Positions 1-7,954 of a DNA stretch of 38,259 bases are shown piece by piece (position 1 is the first letter of the stretch; each line of letters opens with the position of its first letter). The stretch covers positions 1 through 38,259 of the forward strand of contig CALUMT010000026.1 of assembly GCA_944321845.1 (NCBI GenBank), read 5' to 3'. The position numbers and the translations under genes were made by a program. Source of the DNA: an uncultured Butyricimonas sp. (GTDB lineage Bacteria > Bacteroidota > Bacteroidia > Bacteroidales > Marinifilaceae). The notes beneath the pieces were generated by a model. The model was not told the origin of the DNA and did not search any database. It was given only the letters and a program-made list of their open reading frames with translations.

Positions 1-30
1 TACGTATTTGTCTTGGAACATAGCAGCCAT
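1..30 (-). CDS. 5' end of a gene leaving the window, possibly an IS4-type (DUF4372) transposase
   Basis: On the minus strand an ATG at 28-30 opens ten codons reading MAAMFQDKYV before the window ends. The upstream DNA (31-60) carries a CAACTTTGCA block of the kind often seen at Bacteroidetes start regions. From memory, IS4-family transposases with an N-terminal DUF4372 domain begin with a similar (M)FxDKYVFAQL stretch, so an insertion sequence cut by the contig edge is a reasonable guess. Ten codons cannot prove this, and a different short-leader gene remains possible. Confidence 0.35.
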   Translation of the reverse strand, partial: MAAMFQDKYV

Positions 31-153
31 TTGTATTAGACTGCAAAGTTGCAAAATCAAGTCCGTTTCATCTCAAGAAACCACGTAATTGACTATATTT
101 CAATAATTTCAAAGAACTATTTATCAACTTTTACGGGACAGTAGTGTACAAGG

Positions 154-627
154 ATGAAAATATTGTTGATTGTGATCGGTAAAACGGACGCTGGGTTCGT
201 GCGGGAAGGTATCGCGGAATACGAGAAGCGCCTGAAACATTACGTGGCTTACGAGATGAAGGTGATTCCTGACGTGAAGAATGTCAAGAATATGAGTGAG
301 GCCCAGCAAAAAGAGCGGGAGGGAGAGTTGATCATGGGGCAGTTGGATGCCTCGGATTACGTGGTGTTGCTGGACGAACGGGGGGAGGAGTTGGACTCCA
401 GGGCTTTTTCCGGTTTTCTGGCACGGAAGATGCTGAATGGTGTGAAGCGATTGGTTTTCGTGATCGGGGGGCCTTACGGTTTCTCTGGGCCCGTGTATGC
501 CCGGGCGGATATGAAGATTTCTTTGTCCAGGATGACTTTTTCCCATCAGCTGGTACGGGTGATTTTCACGGAGCAATTGTATCGGGCCATGACTATATTG
601 AAGGGTGAACCTTATCATCATGATTAA
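154..627 (+). CDS. rlmH: 23S rRNA (pseudouridine1915-N3)-methyltransferase RlmH
   Basis: This 157-residue SPOUT-class enzyme methylates N3 of pseudouridine 1915 in helix 69 of 23S rRNA, using S-adenosylmethionine, as a dimer acting on assembled 70S ribosomes. The length matches the family (about 155-160). The trefoil-knot signature is plain: FVIGGPYGFS near residue 107, then SLSRMTFSHQLVRVIFTEQLYRA, ending in the family's typical GEPYHHD tail. The start at 154 gives the expected N-terminus MKILLIVIGKT. The gene end overlaps the possible starts of the following histidine kinase (620; the preferred start 632 lies just past the stop), so the two are probably co-transcribed. Identity is essentially certain. 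The pairing with a kinase is not functionally explained. Confidence 0.97.
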   Translation: MKILLIVIGKTDAGFVREGIAEYEKRLKHYVAYEMKVIPDVKNVKNMSEAQQKEREGELIMGQLDASDYVVLLDERGEELDSRAFSGFLARKMLNGVKRLVFVIGGPYGFSGPVYARADMKISLSRMTFSHQLVRVIFTEQLYRAMTILKGEPYHHD

Positions 628-631
628 GATT

Positions 632-3600
632 ATGAAAAAGTTTTGGATTGTTCTGGGATGTGCTGTTTGTTCGTTGCTGGTGGCTCTGGTGTGGGAGTTG
701 GGGTTTGTTAAGCACGCGGATGAGAAGCAAGGAGGTTTGCTGCAGCATTATTTGACGCGGGAGGAAGAGAGGGTGGATGAGTTGTTGCGGGAGATTGACA
801 CGCGTTCGGTGAATTTCACTTTTCCCTGGAAGGAGAAGGGTACCGTGTTGGTGGTGTATCACGCGGGAAAGCTCGTGTACTGGAGTGATGAGCAGGTGGG
901 GGTTCGAGGTTTGTACCGGAAGTTGAAGTCAGACACGGTTTTCCAGAGGATCAATAACGTGTATTATGATGTCCGTTCGTATCGGGAGGGGGAGGACGAG
1001 TATTTCGGCTTGATTATGGTTCGAGAGGATTACCCGTCGATGAACAAGTATATCCGGAATCATTTTAATCCTGTTTTACAGATTGATGATGATTGCGCGG
1101 AGAAGGTGGTGATCCGGGATAAGGATGATGACGTGGGACAATTGATTTGTAACCGGGAGGGGGTTCCCTTGTTCCGGGTGGAGGATGGGGTGACCCCGGG
1201 GGATTTGCATTCGGGATACTGGGTGTTGATCATGTATTTCGCGTTTTTGTACCTGTTTTTATACGCGTACGAGATCAGGTTGGAGTTGGCAAGGTCTTTC
1301 CGCGAGCAGTTGTTGTATTCCGTGCTGTTTCTGTTGCTGATATTGTTGATGCGTTTTTTCATGATAACGTATCGGGTTCCGGATGTCCTGTATGCCTTGA
1401 GTATTTTCGAGGATAGTAATGTTGGTGGGGTGTATTTCGCTTCCGTGGGCGATTTGTTCGTGTCCATGTTCTGCATGGTGCATTATATTTTTATCACGTT
1501 GTATAAATTGCGGGTGAAGGAGGTTGTGGCTTGTTTGCTTCGTTTCCGGCATGTTTTTATGGCTGTGGTTGTGGTGCTTGCTTTCCTTTACACGAATTTG
1601 TTCCATTTTTCGATAAGTTCGTTGATCGAGAATACGGCGATCAGTCTGAATATCGCTCAGGTGATGAATATCAGCCTGGCATCCATCATCGTGTTCGTCA
1701 CGTTGATTATTATCGGGTTGGGATTGATTGTGCTGATTAACAGTTCTGTCCGTTATTTCAAGTTGTTGTTTTCTTTCCAGCGGGTGCTGTTTGAGGTGTC
1801 TGTCGTGCTGGGTGTATGCGCGTGGATATGTTATGTTTTCGATTTGTCATTGACTCCCGTGGAGTGTTTGTTTACCTTGTCGTTGTATTACCTGTTTATA
1901 TTGAAGGAGTATATTGTCAAGGAGGAGACGCAGAAGACGCTGTTTATGCTCGCGTTGGCGGTGCTTTCCGTGTATGTTGTTTTCCTGTCAAAGAATAAGG
2001 AGGTTTACCGGGAGTTTGCCCTTCGGGCGAAGTATGCATCGGAGTTGATAAAGGAACGGGATCCCGCTTTTGAGGAGAAGTTGAAGGAGGTGGGGCCGGT
2101 GATAAAAGGAAGTGAGTATTTGAGTTCGTTGGTCGTGTCGGGAGAGGAAGAGAAGGCGCGGCAATACATAGTCGGGGAGTTGATTGATCTTGCCGGTTTT
2201 CATTTCGAATGTGATGTGGCGGTGCGAAGGTCTGGGTTGGAAGACCCCGTGTATTCCGGGCGGGATGATTACGAGGATCTGTTGTCTTTGCATGGGATTC
2301 CGGTTGAGGGATCCGGTTTTTACCATATAGAGCAGTTTGACGGGATTATCCGGTATTTGGGGCGTTTCGTGTATTTTACTCCCGAGGGTAGGAGCGTGCG
2401 TTTTTACGTGAACTTTGAGTCCAAAAAGGATTATGACGGGATAGGGTACGCCCAGATTCTGGCGCATATTCCCCTGGAGCGGGATTACGTGTCGTATCCT
2501 TATTCCTTTGCCAAGTACAAGCGAGGCCGGTTGATCGATTCAGAGGGAGGATTCACTTATTACAAGTCGATTACCCGCATGGGTGAATACACGCACGTGG
2601 AGACGTTGGACAAGGACGGTTATTCCCACATGATTATTCCGGTGGGGAATGACGGTACCTTTGTTATCAGTCTGAACGAGGATGTCTTCAGGTTGTATTA
2701 CATGAACGTGTTTTATGCTTTTCTGGTGAGTCTTTTGCTGACGTCCTACGGGACATTTTTCCGGTTTGACGCGGGAGAATATACCCGGCAGAATAGCTTT
2801 AAAGCGCGAATTAAGGTGAATATGATTTATCTGATCGCTGGGTTGTTCTTGATTATGACAGTTATGAGTATTGGTTTAAACTCGCTGAGTTTCGAGTATC
2901 GCCATAAGGCCCGTATGATCGAGTTGTCGAAATCCGTGGTGGACGAGCTGAAGAAGAGTGCCACGATCGGGATACAGGAGGATGCGAGAATGGGGGAATT
3001 ATTGGATAAACTGGCGGCGATGCTTTGGGTGGATGTCAATATTTACGACTGGCGAGGCCGGCTTGTGGCGACATCGCGTCGCTCTATTTTCGAGAACGGG
3101 TTTGATGGCTTATTGCTGAATCCTGTAGCGTATCAGCGGATTGTCCGGGAAGGGGGGGCGAATTTTATTCACAACAAGAAGATCGGGGAGATCGGTTATA
3201 AAGCGGTTTATATGCCGTTGGAACTGGTGAACGGGAAGAAGTATGTCGTGAATATTCCTTATTTCACGAAGACGGATGAGTTGAATATGGATATTCTGCT
3301 GGTGGTTGTCATTTCAGTAAATATTGCCATTGTGGTGATGGTGCTGGCATTTATATTGTCGTCCCTCGTTGCGGATAGGGTGGTGAAACCGTTGCAGTTG
3401 ATTAATGAACGGTTGAGGAGAATGCAGGTCGGCGGGGTGAACGAGAAAATCACGTATGACGGTTCGGATGAAGTCGGGGCATTGGTGAAGGAGTATAACG
3501 CGATGGTGGATAAGCTTGCCGATAGCGTGAGGAAGTTGGCCCGTTCAGAACGGGAAAGCGCCTGGAGAGAAATGGCGCGCCAGATTGCCCATGAGATTAA

Positions 3601-4216
3601 AAATCCTCTGACCCCGATGAAGCTGAATCTGCAGTTCTTGCAGCGGACAATAGAGCACGGGAGCGAGGAGGAATTAAGGAAGCGGGTGAAGGATGTGTCG
3701 GCGGTGTTGATAGAGCAGATTGATAATATGGCTTCGATTGCCTCTGCTTTTTCAGATTTTGCCAAGTTGCAGGTCTCTAACAACGAGTTGTTTAATCTCA
3801 GTGAGCAGGTCGCTAATTGCGTGAAGTTGTTTATGGAGAATGTTGATTCATTAGAGTTTGATATTATGCCCGACGTGTTCGTGTTCGGGGATAGGGAACA
3901 AATGAATCGTGTGATTGTTAATATATTGAAGAATGCCGTGCAAAGTATTCCGGAGGGACGTTCGGGGCATATCTTTGTTTGCCTTAAGGCAGAGGATGAG
4001 CGGGTGACGCTTTACGTGCGGGATAACGGGAGCGGAATTCCGGAGAGCATACGGGATCGGATTTCAGAGCCGAATTTCACGACGAAATCCGGGGGAACCG
4101 GTTTGGGATTGGCTATGTCCTACAAGATTGTTGAAAGCATGGGGGGAGAGATCTCGTTCGAAAGCGAGGAGAATGTGGGTACGACGTTTTATGTCCGCTT
4201 GAAGAAGACTATTTAG
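632..4216 (+). CDS. Very large NtrY-like membrane sensor histidine kinase
   Basis: A 1194-residue two-component sensor kinase. An N-terminal membrane anchor (about residues 3-24) is followed by an extracytoplasmic stretch, a block of seven or so hydrophobic segments (about 195-450), a second soluble region (about 450-690), further membrane segments near 690-750 and 890-915, a HAMP linker, a HisKA domain with phospho-acceptor His987 in IAHEIKNPLTP, and a HATPase domain (NILKNAVQ N-box, DNGSGIP G1, GGTGLGLA G2). The HEIKNPLTP form of the H-box is typical of NtrY kinases. Starts at 605 and 620 are also in frame; 632 is preferred because MKKFWIVLG begins directly at the hydrophobic anchor. No response regulator lies nearby, so the partner and signal are unknown. 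The stop overlaps the convergent GT9 gene by 3 nt. Confidence 0.9.
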   Translation: MKKFWIVLGCAVCSLLVALVWELGFVKHADEKQGGLLQHYLTREEERVDELLREIDTRSVNFTFPWKEKGTVLVVYHAGKLVYWSDEQVGVRGLYRKLKSDTVFQRINNVYYDVRSYREGEDEYFGLIMVREDYPSMNKYIRNHFNPVLQIDDDCAEKVVIRDKDDDVGQLICNREGVPLFRVEDGVTPGDLHSGYWVLIMYFAFLYLFLYAYEIRLELARSFREQLLYSVLFLLLILLMRFFMITYRVPDVLYALSIFEDSNVGGVYFASVGDLFVSMFCMVHYIFITLYKLRVKEVVACLLRFRHVFMAVVVVLAFLYTNLFHFSISSLIENTAISLNIAQVMNISLASIIVFVTLIIIGLGLIVLINSSVRYFKLLFSFQRVLFEVSVVLGVCAWICYVFDLSLTPVECLFTLSLYYLFILKEYIVKEETQKTLFMLALAVLSVYVVFLSKNKEVYREFALRAKYASELIKERDPAFEEKLKEVGPVIKGSEYLSSLVVSGEEEKARQYIVGELIDLAGFHFECDVAVRRSGLEDPVYSGRDDYEDLLSLHGIPVEGSGFYHIEQFDGIIRYLGRFVYFTPEGRSVRFYVNFESKKDYDGIGYAQILAHIPLERDYVSYPYSFAKYKRGRLIDSEGGFTYYKSITRMGEYTHVETLDKDGYSHMIIPVGNDGTFVISLNEDVFRLYYMNVFYAFLVSLLLTSYGTFFRFDAGEYTRQNSFKARIKVNMIYLIAGLFLIMTVMSIGLNSLSFEYRHKARMIELSKSVVDELKKSATIGIQEDARMGELLDKLAAMLWVDVNIYDWRGRLVATSRRSIFENGFDGLLLNPVAYQRIVREGGANFIHNKKIGEIGYKAVYMPLELVNGKKYVVNIPYFTKTDELNMDILLVVVISVNIAIVVMVLAFILSSLVADRVVKPLQLINERLRRMQVGGVNEKITYDGSDEVGALVKEYNAMVDKLADSVRKLARSERESAWREMARQIAHEIKNPLTPMKLNLQFLQRTIEHGSEEELRKRVKDVSAVLIEQIDNMASIASAFSDFAKLQVSNNELFNLSEQVANCVKLFMENVDSLEFDIMPDVFVFGDREQMNRVIVNILKNAVQSIPEGRSGHIFVCLKAEDERVTLYVRDNGSGIPESIRDRISEPNFTTKSGGTGLGLAMSYKIVESMGGEISFESEENVGTTFYVRLKKTI

Positions 4217-5226
4217 GGGCAGGGTAGTAGTTGGCGGGCGAGGCGAGCCACTTCTTGGGGATGAATGTCGACCATACATTTTTGCCAAACGTTTTGTTTG
4301 CATTTTCCTCGTCCGTCTTTGGTACATGGACGGCAGGGAAGGTCGGTACCCATTATTTCCACGTGCTTCCCGGTAGGGAACCCGAATGCGGTGGGGCCCA
4401 TCAGGGCGATGGCTTTCGTGGAGAATAGGTCTGCCGCGTGAAGGAAACCCGTGTCCGCGCTAATCACGAGGCGTGAGTTTTTCACGAGGAAACATGATTC
4501 CAATAGGGAGGTTTTGCCCGAGAGGTTGATTACCCGATCGGGAGCGGTTTCTTTAATCGTTTCGCAGAATGTGTCCGAGGGGCCCGCGAGAATGATGAAA
4601 TGAAATTCGGGAAGTTGGCGTATTAATTCCTGCCAATGGCAGACTGGCCATCGTTTCATTTCCCAGTTGGCGGAGGGCACAAGCGTGATGGTGCGAGAGG
4701 ATATGGTTTCTTGGAACCGTTGCTCGAATTCTTTGGGGAATTGCCAATCGGTGTACGTGGAACTGAAATCGGTGATGCCCCATGCCGTAAGTGGTTTTTG
4801 GTAAGAGACGATACCCCGGAACGGCTTGTCGAAATGATTGATTCTTAGCTTAAACAGGAGGAAACGATTCCAGCGTTCTTTGCTTCGAAGCGTGTAATGG
4901 GGATGTGAGGACAACAGTCGTAACGGGGGTAGTATGATGGCTTTTAGGATATTTGAGCGTATGTTGCTGTGGGCATCATAGATGTAATCGAATTTTTCCT
5001 TTTTCAACTCTTTGGCCATTTGTATTAATCCTTTCAGTCCCGATTTTTTGTCGAAGGCCCATACCCGGTGTATCCGTTTGTCCATGTGAAGGAATGAGGC
5101 CATGTCTGCACGGGCAATCCAATGTATTTCTGCATCCGGGAAATGATTACAAATGCCGTTGATCACGTTCATGCATTGGATGATGTCCCCGATGGAACTG
5201 AATCTGATTATGAGAAATTTGGTCAT
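4213..5226 (-). CDS. Glycosyltransferase family 9 (heptosyltransferase-like)
   Basis: A 337-residue GT-B fold enzyme of the ADP-heptose:LPS heptosyltransferase family, expected to add a sugar to lipopolysaccharide core on the cytoplasmic face of the inner membrane. The N-terminus FLIIRFSSIGDIIQCMNV is the characteristic GT9 opening (hRxsxxGDvhh). The C-terminal half has the nucleotide-sugar binding pattern VISADTGFLHAADL followed by ALMGPT, then a cysteine-rich segment (CRPC...GKC...KC) common in bacterial GT9 proteins. Length fits the family. It is a single-gene unit whose stop codon overlaps that of the kinase. The exact acceptor and donor cannot be read from the sequence; heptose is the family default rather than a demonstrated substrate. 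Confidence 0.9.
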   Translation of the reverse strand: MTKFLIIRFSSIGDIIQCMNVINGICNHFPDAEIHWIARADMASFLHMDKRIHRVWAFDKKSGLKGLIQMAKELKKEKFDYIYDAHSNIRSNILKAIILPPLRLLSSHPHYTLRSKERWNRFLLFKLRINHFDKPFRGIVSYQKPLTAWGITDFSSTYTDWQFPKEFEQRFQETISSRTITLVPSANWEMKRWPVCHWQELIRQLPEFHFIILAGPSDTFCETIKETAPDRVINLSGKTSLLESCFLVKNSRLVISADTGFLHAADLFSTKAIALMGPTAFGFPTGKHVEIMGTDLPCRPCTKDGRGKCKQNVWQKCMVDIHPQEVARLARQLLPCP

Positions 5227-5312
5227 GTTTGTTGAGTATTTTGTCGCGAAAATAAGAAAAATACGGGGTCGGCTATAGTAAAATTTCGTATTTTCGTGTG
5301 GCGTAAAAAATA

Positions 5313-6041
5313 ATGTTTATGAGAAAGCATATACCTAATTTGATTACTTGTTTGAATGTTACATCCGGTACGGTTGCCGTGTTCCTGGCTTATAACGGGG
5401 AGTTGTTGCTGGCAGCATTGTGCGTGTTGTTGGCCATGGTTTTTGATTTTTTTGACGGCTTGACGGCTCGTTTGCTCCACGTGAAATCCGAGATGGGAAA
5501 AGAGTTGGATTCTCTGGCGGATGCGGTGAGTTTTGGTTTGGTACCGGCAGTGCTGGCTCATTTCCTGATAAAGGAAGTGGTGTTGATTCGTTCATTTACT
5601 TCTTTTTATCTATTACAGCCTTGGTTTGAAAATATATTGGTGTATAGCCCGTTGATTATTCCGGGTTTTTCGATTTACCGTTTGGCAAAGTTTAACTTGG
5701 ATAGTCGTCAGACTCATTCTTTTATTGGCATGCCGACACCGGCGAATGCCTTGTTTTGGGTGTCTTTGGTTTTCTGTTTTACTTTTGAACGAGAGGTTTT
5801 CTTCTCGATATGGGGTAATCCCTTTATATTGGCGTTATGTGTACTCGTGCTATCTATTTTGCTGGTGAGTGAAATACCTATGTTTTCGTTGAAATTGACC
5901 AGTTTTTCTTTCAGGGAAAACAGACTATTGTATATTTTCTTGGGATTATTGGTGATAATGGTGATATTATGGGGATGGTGCGGGTTATCTTTCATGATAC
6001 CCTTGTACGTGTTGGTTTCTCTGTGCGGTAAGAAAAATTAG
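5313..6041 (+). CDS. pssA: CDP-diacylglycerol-serine O-phosphatidyltransferase
   Basis: A 242-residue integral membrane enzyme that makes phosphatidylserine from CDP-diacylglycerol and serine, the precursor of phosphatidylethanolamine. The CDP-alcohol phosphotransferase motif is complete: D48-G49-x2-A52-R53-x8-G62-x3-D66-x3-D70, in DGLTARLLHVKSEMGKELDSLAD order. Hydrophobic helices flank it, with several more in the C-terminal half. The opening RKHIPNLITCLNVTSGTVAV is typical of the PssA type found in Bacteroidetes and Firmicutes. ATG codons at 5313 and 5319 are both possible; they differ by two residues. Transcribed divergently from the GT9 gene across an 86-bp gap, and ending in a 4-base TTAG overlap with the opposing HU-domain gene. 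Confidence 0.93.
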   Translation: MFMRKHIPNLITCLNVTSGTVAVFLAYNGELLLAALCVLLAMVFDFFDGLTARLLHVKSEMGKELDSLADAVSFGLVPAVLAHFLIKEVVLIRSFTSFYLLQPWFENILVYSPLIIPGFSIYRLAKFNLDSRQTHSFIGMPTPANALFWVSLVFCFTFEREVFFSIWGNPFILALCVLVLSILLVSEIPMFSLKLTSFSFRENRLLYIFLGLLVIMVILWGWCGLSFMIPLYVLVSLCGKKN

Positions 6042-6715
6042 TTATTTTCTTCGATAAGAGGGTCATAATCCACGAAATCCTGTTCCGGGGAAATAACGGC
6101 ATGACGTTTGGATGAAGGAGTATTGTGTCTTACGCTGGTAGGTTGTATACCGGTAGTGTTTATGTTGTCGTCTGTTTTAAAGAAATCCTGTTGGGAGATG
6201 ATGACGATACCGGCTATGATTGCGGCTGAAACACCGTATTTGCACAAACGGGTAATGAGATTCCCATTATCCATATTAATGACCTTCTTGGAGGTTGTGG
6301 CATGAATTCCCGTCGTTAGCGTTTGCATGCCTAGCACGTCAACCAGGAAATTTCGCTCTGAAGGGGTAAATACAATATTGAATCGCTTGTCTGTAGAGAA
6401 AGTTCCTATGGAGCCGAAATTTATTTGTTCTTTTTGGTTCAATCGTACTTTCAGTTCTTCCTGGAACAAGGACAAGCGTCTTTCTGCTTTCTCGTATGGT
6501 ATTTGTTCTTTACGGCTGATCCAATTGATTAATAAGCCGTCATTTTGTTGCAAGTATTTGTTGAACACGATATGTTTCGAGGGGGGCATGATATTTCCTG
6601 TATTTTCGTCCACGGTAGCACTAGTGTGTACCCCGATGAATCCACCGAAATTCGGAATGATCACGCAATCATAAAGATATAATAGTTCCTCGATATATTC
6701 TACGTACTTGTTCAT
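6038..6715 (-). CDS. HU-CCDC81-type membrane protein without a SPOR domain
   Basis: A 225-residue protein. Residues 1-60 (YIEELLYLYDCVIIPNFGGF) and 61-130 (QIPYEKAERRLSLFQEEL ... INFGSIGTF) match the paired HU-like domains of the bacterial CCDC81 family, which is widespread in Bacteroidetes. A single transmembrane helix follows at about 158-174 (AAIIAGIVII), then a short polar, Ser/Thr-rich tail. In many relatives that tail ends in a SPOR peptidoglycan-binding domain; none is visible here. The family is thought to link the envelope with cytoplasmic structures, but its role is not established. A strong promoter sits so close upstream that the start codon may be the first transcribed base. Convergent with pssA. 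Confidence 0.82.
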   Translation of the reverse strand: MNKYVEYIEELLYLYDCVIIPNFGGFIGVHTSATVDENTGNIMPPSKHIVFNKYLQQNDGLLINWISRKEQIPYEKAERRLSLFQEELKVRLNQKEQINFGSIGTFSTDKRFNIVFTPSERNFLVDVLGMQTLTTGIHATTSKKVINMDNGNLITRLCKYGVSAAIIAGIVIISQQDFFKTDDNINTTGIQPTSVRHNTPSSKRHAVISPEQDFVDYDPLIEENN

Positions 6716-6719
6716 GTCA

Positions 6720-6750
6720 CAAAGGTATGAAAAATCATATTCTCTTCAAA
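6720..6750 (-). promoter_or_regulatory. Bacteroidetes promoter for the HU-CCDC81 gene (possible leaderless start)
   Basis: On the minus strand TTTG (6747-6750) and TACCTTTG (6720-6727) are separated by exactly 19 bp, matching the Bacteroidetes -33/-7 consensus. Only four bases (TGAC) separate the -7 element from the ATG at 6713-6715, which places the predicted transcription start at or inside the start codon. Confidence 0.7.
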
Positions 6751-6841
6751 CGGGATGCAGACATTTCGAATTATTATTCTTTACTTTGTAATGTCTTTTG
6801 CAGAATGACAGAATGTTATAAATTAGAAAAAAATATTGCCT

Positions 6842-7858
6842 ATGAAAATTATTGTAACGGGAGGAACCGGTTATATAGGTTCACATACGGTTGTCGAGTT
6901 GCAGCAGGATGGGCTCGAGGTGGTTATTTTGGATAATTTGGTAAATTCAAATATTGAAGTGCTCGATGGGATTGAAGGTATAACGGGGATTCGTCCGGCA
7001 TTCGAGAAAATTGATTTGACAGACCGGCCTGCAACCTTGGATTTTTTTGCCCGGCATCGGGACGCTAAGGCTGTGATTCATTTTGCGGCTTTGAAAGCAG
7101 TCGGGGAATCTGTTGCTAAACCCTTGGAGTATTATTATAATAATCTTAATGCGTTAATGAATGTGTTGTCGGGGATGCGGCAGTATGGTGTTCATAATTT
7201 GGTATTCTCATCTTCTTGTACGGTATATGGACAGGCTGATGTTTTGCCTGTCACGGAGCAGACTCCTCGTCATGAAGCAGAGTCTCCTTATGGAAACACG
7301 AAGGTAATGAGTGAAGATATTATCCGGGATTTGATGAAGGTGCAATCGGAAATGAATAGCATTGCGCTTCGTTATTTTAACCCGATAGGTGCTCATCCTT
7401 CCGCTTTGATAGGAGAATTGCCGGTAGGAATACCTAATAATCTGATTCCTTATTTGACGCAGACTGCTGCTGGAATCCGTGAACAATTGAGTGTGTTCGG
7501 GGATGACTATAATACTCCCGATGGTTCTCCTTTGCGGGATTATATTGACGTGGTGGACTTGGCCAAGGCGCATGTGGTGGCTATTCACCGGTTGTTGGAA
7601 GGACGTAACAAAAAGAACTACGAGTATTTTAATATTGGGACAGGACATGCCCTTTCTGTACTGGAGATTATTCAGGCCTTTGAACGGGCCACGGGCGTAA
7701 AGGTAAATTACAAGATTGTTGGACGTAGAGCCGGGGATATCGAGAAGGTTTGGGCCGATACGACTTTTGCCAACAATGAATTGGGGTGGAGTGCGAAAGT
7801 TCCCATTGAGGAGACCTTGGCGAATGCCTGGAGATGGCAACAACGTTTAGGTAAATAA
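6842..7858 (+). CDS. galE: UDP-glucose 4-epimerase
   Basis: A 338-residue NAD-dependent extended short-chain dehydrogenase that interconverts UDP-glucose and UDP-galactose, supplying sugars for envelope polysaccharides and galactose use. The Rossmann glycine motif TGGTGYIGSH is at the N-terminus, the catalytic Ser-Ser-Cys-Thr-Val-Tyr segment (SSSCTVYG) and the YxxxK pair (SPYGNTK) follow, and the conserved RYFNPIGAHPS segment is present. The reading frame extends upstream to a TTG at 6836, but the ATG at 6842 starts the protein at MKIIVTGGTG, the usual GalE N-terminus. Transcribed alone and ended by a strong hairpin at 7906-7940. Confidence 0.96.
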   Translation: MKIIVTGGTGYIGSHTVVELQQDGLEVVILDNLVNSNIEVLDGIEGITGIRPAFEKIDLTDRPATLDFFARHRDAKAVIHFAALKAVGESVAKPLEYYYNNLNALMNVLSGMRQYGVHNLVFSSSCTVYGQADVLPVTEQTPRHEAESPYGNTKVMSEDIIRDLMKVQSEMNSIALRYFNPIGAHPSALIGELPVGIPNNLIPYLTQTAAGIREQLSVFGDDYNTPDGSPLRDYIDVVDLAKAHVVAIHRLLEGRNKKNYEYFNIGTGHALSVLEIIQAFERATGVKVNYKIVGRRAGDIEKVWADTTFANNELGWSAKVPIEETLANAWRWQQRLGK

Positions 7859-7905
7859 ATAGTCTGAATACAGCGAACGGATTTGCCTTTCGTGTGGATA
7901 ATTAC

Positions 7906-7940
7906 AATAATAGCCCGGGTGTTGCTCCCGGGCTATTATT
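7906..7940. terminator. Bidirectional hairpin terminator between galE and glmS
   Basis: A perfect 14-bp stem, AATAATAGCCCGGG at 7906-7919 paired with its complement at 7927-7940, and a 7-nt loop. The arm ends are A/T-rich on both sides, so it can stop transcription of galE (+) and of glmS (-), whose stop lies just beyond. Confidence 0.9.
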
Positions 7941-7954
7941 ATTTGATAGACATA

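Noticed and set aside
94-101. TATATTTC as an rlmH promoter
   Set aside because: It deviates from the consensus and has no TTTG 19 bp upstream; too weak to list.
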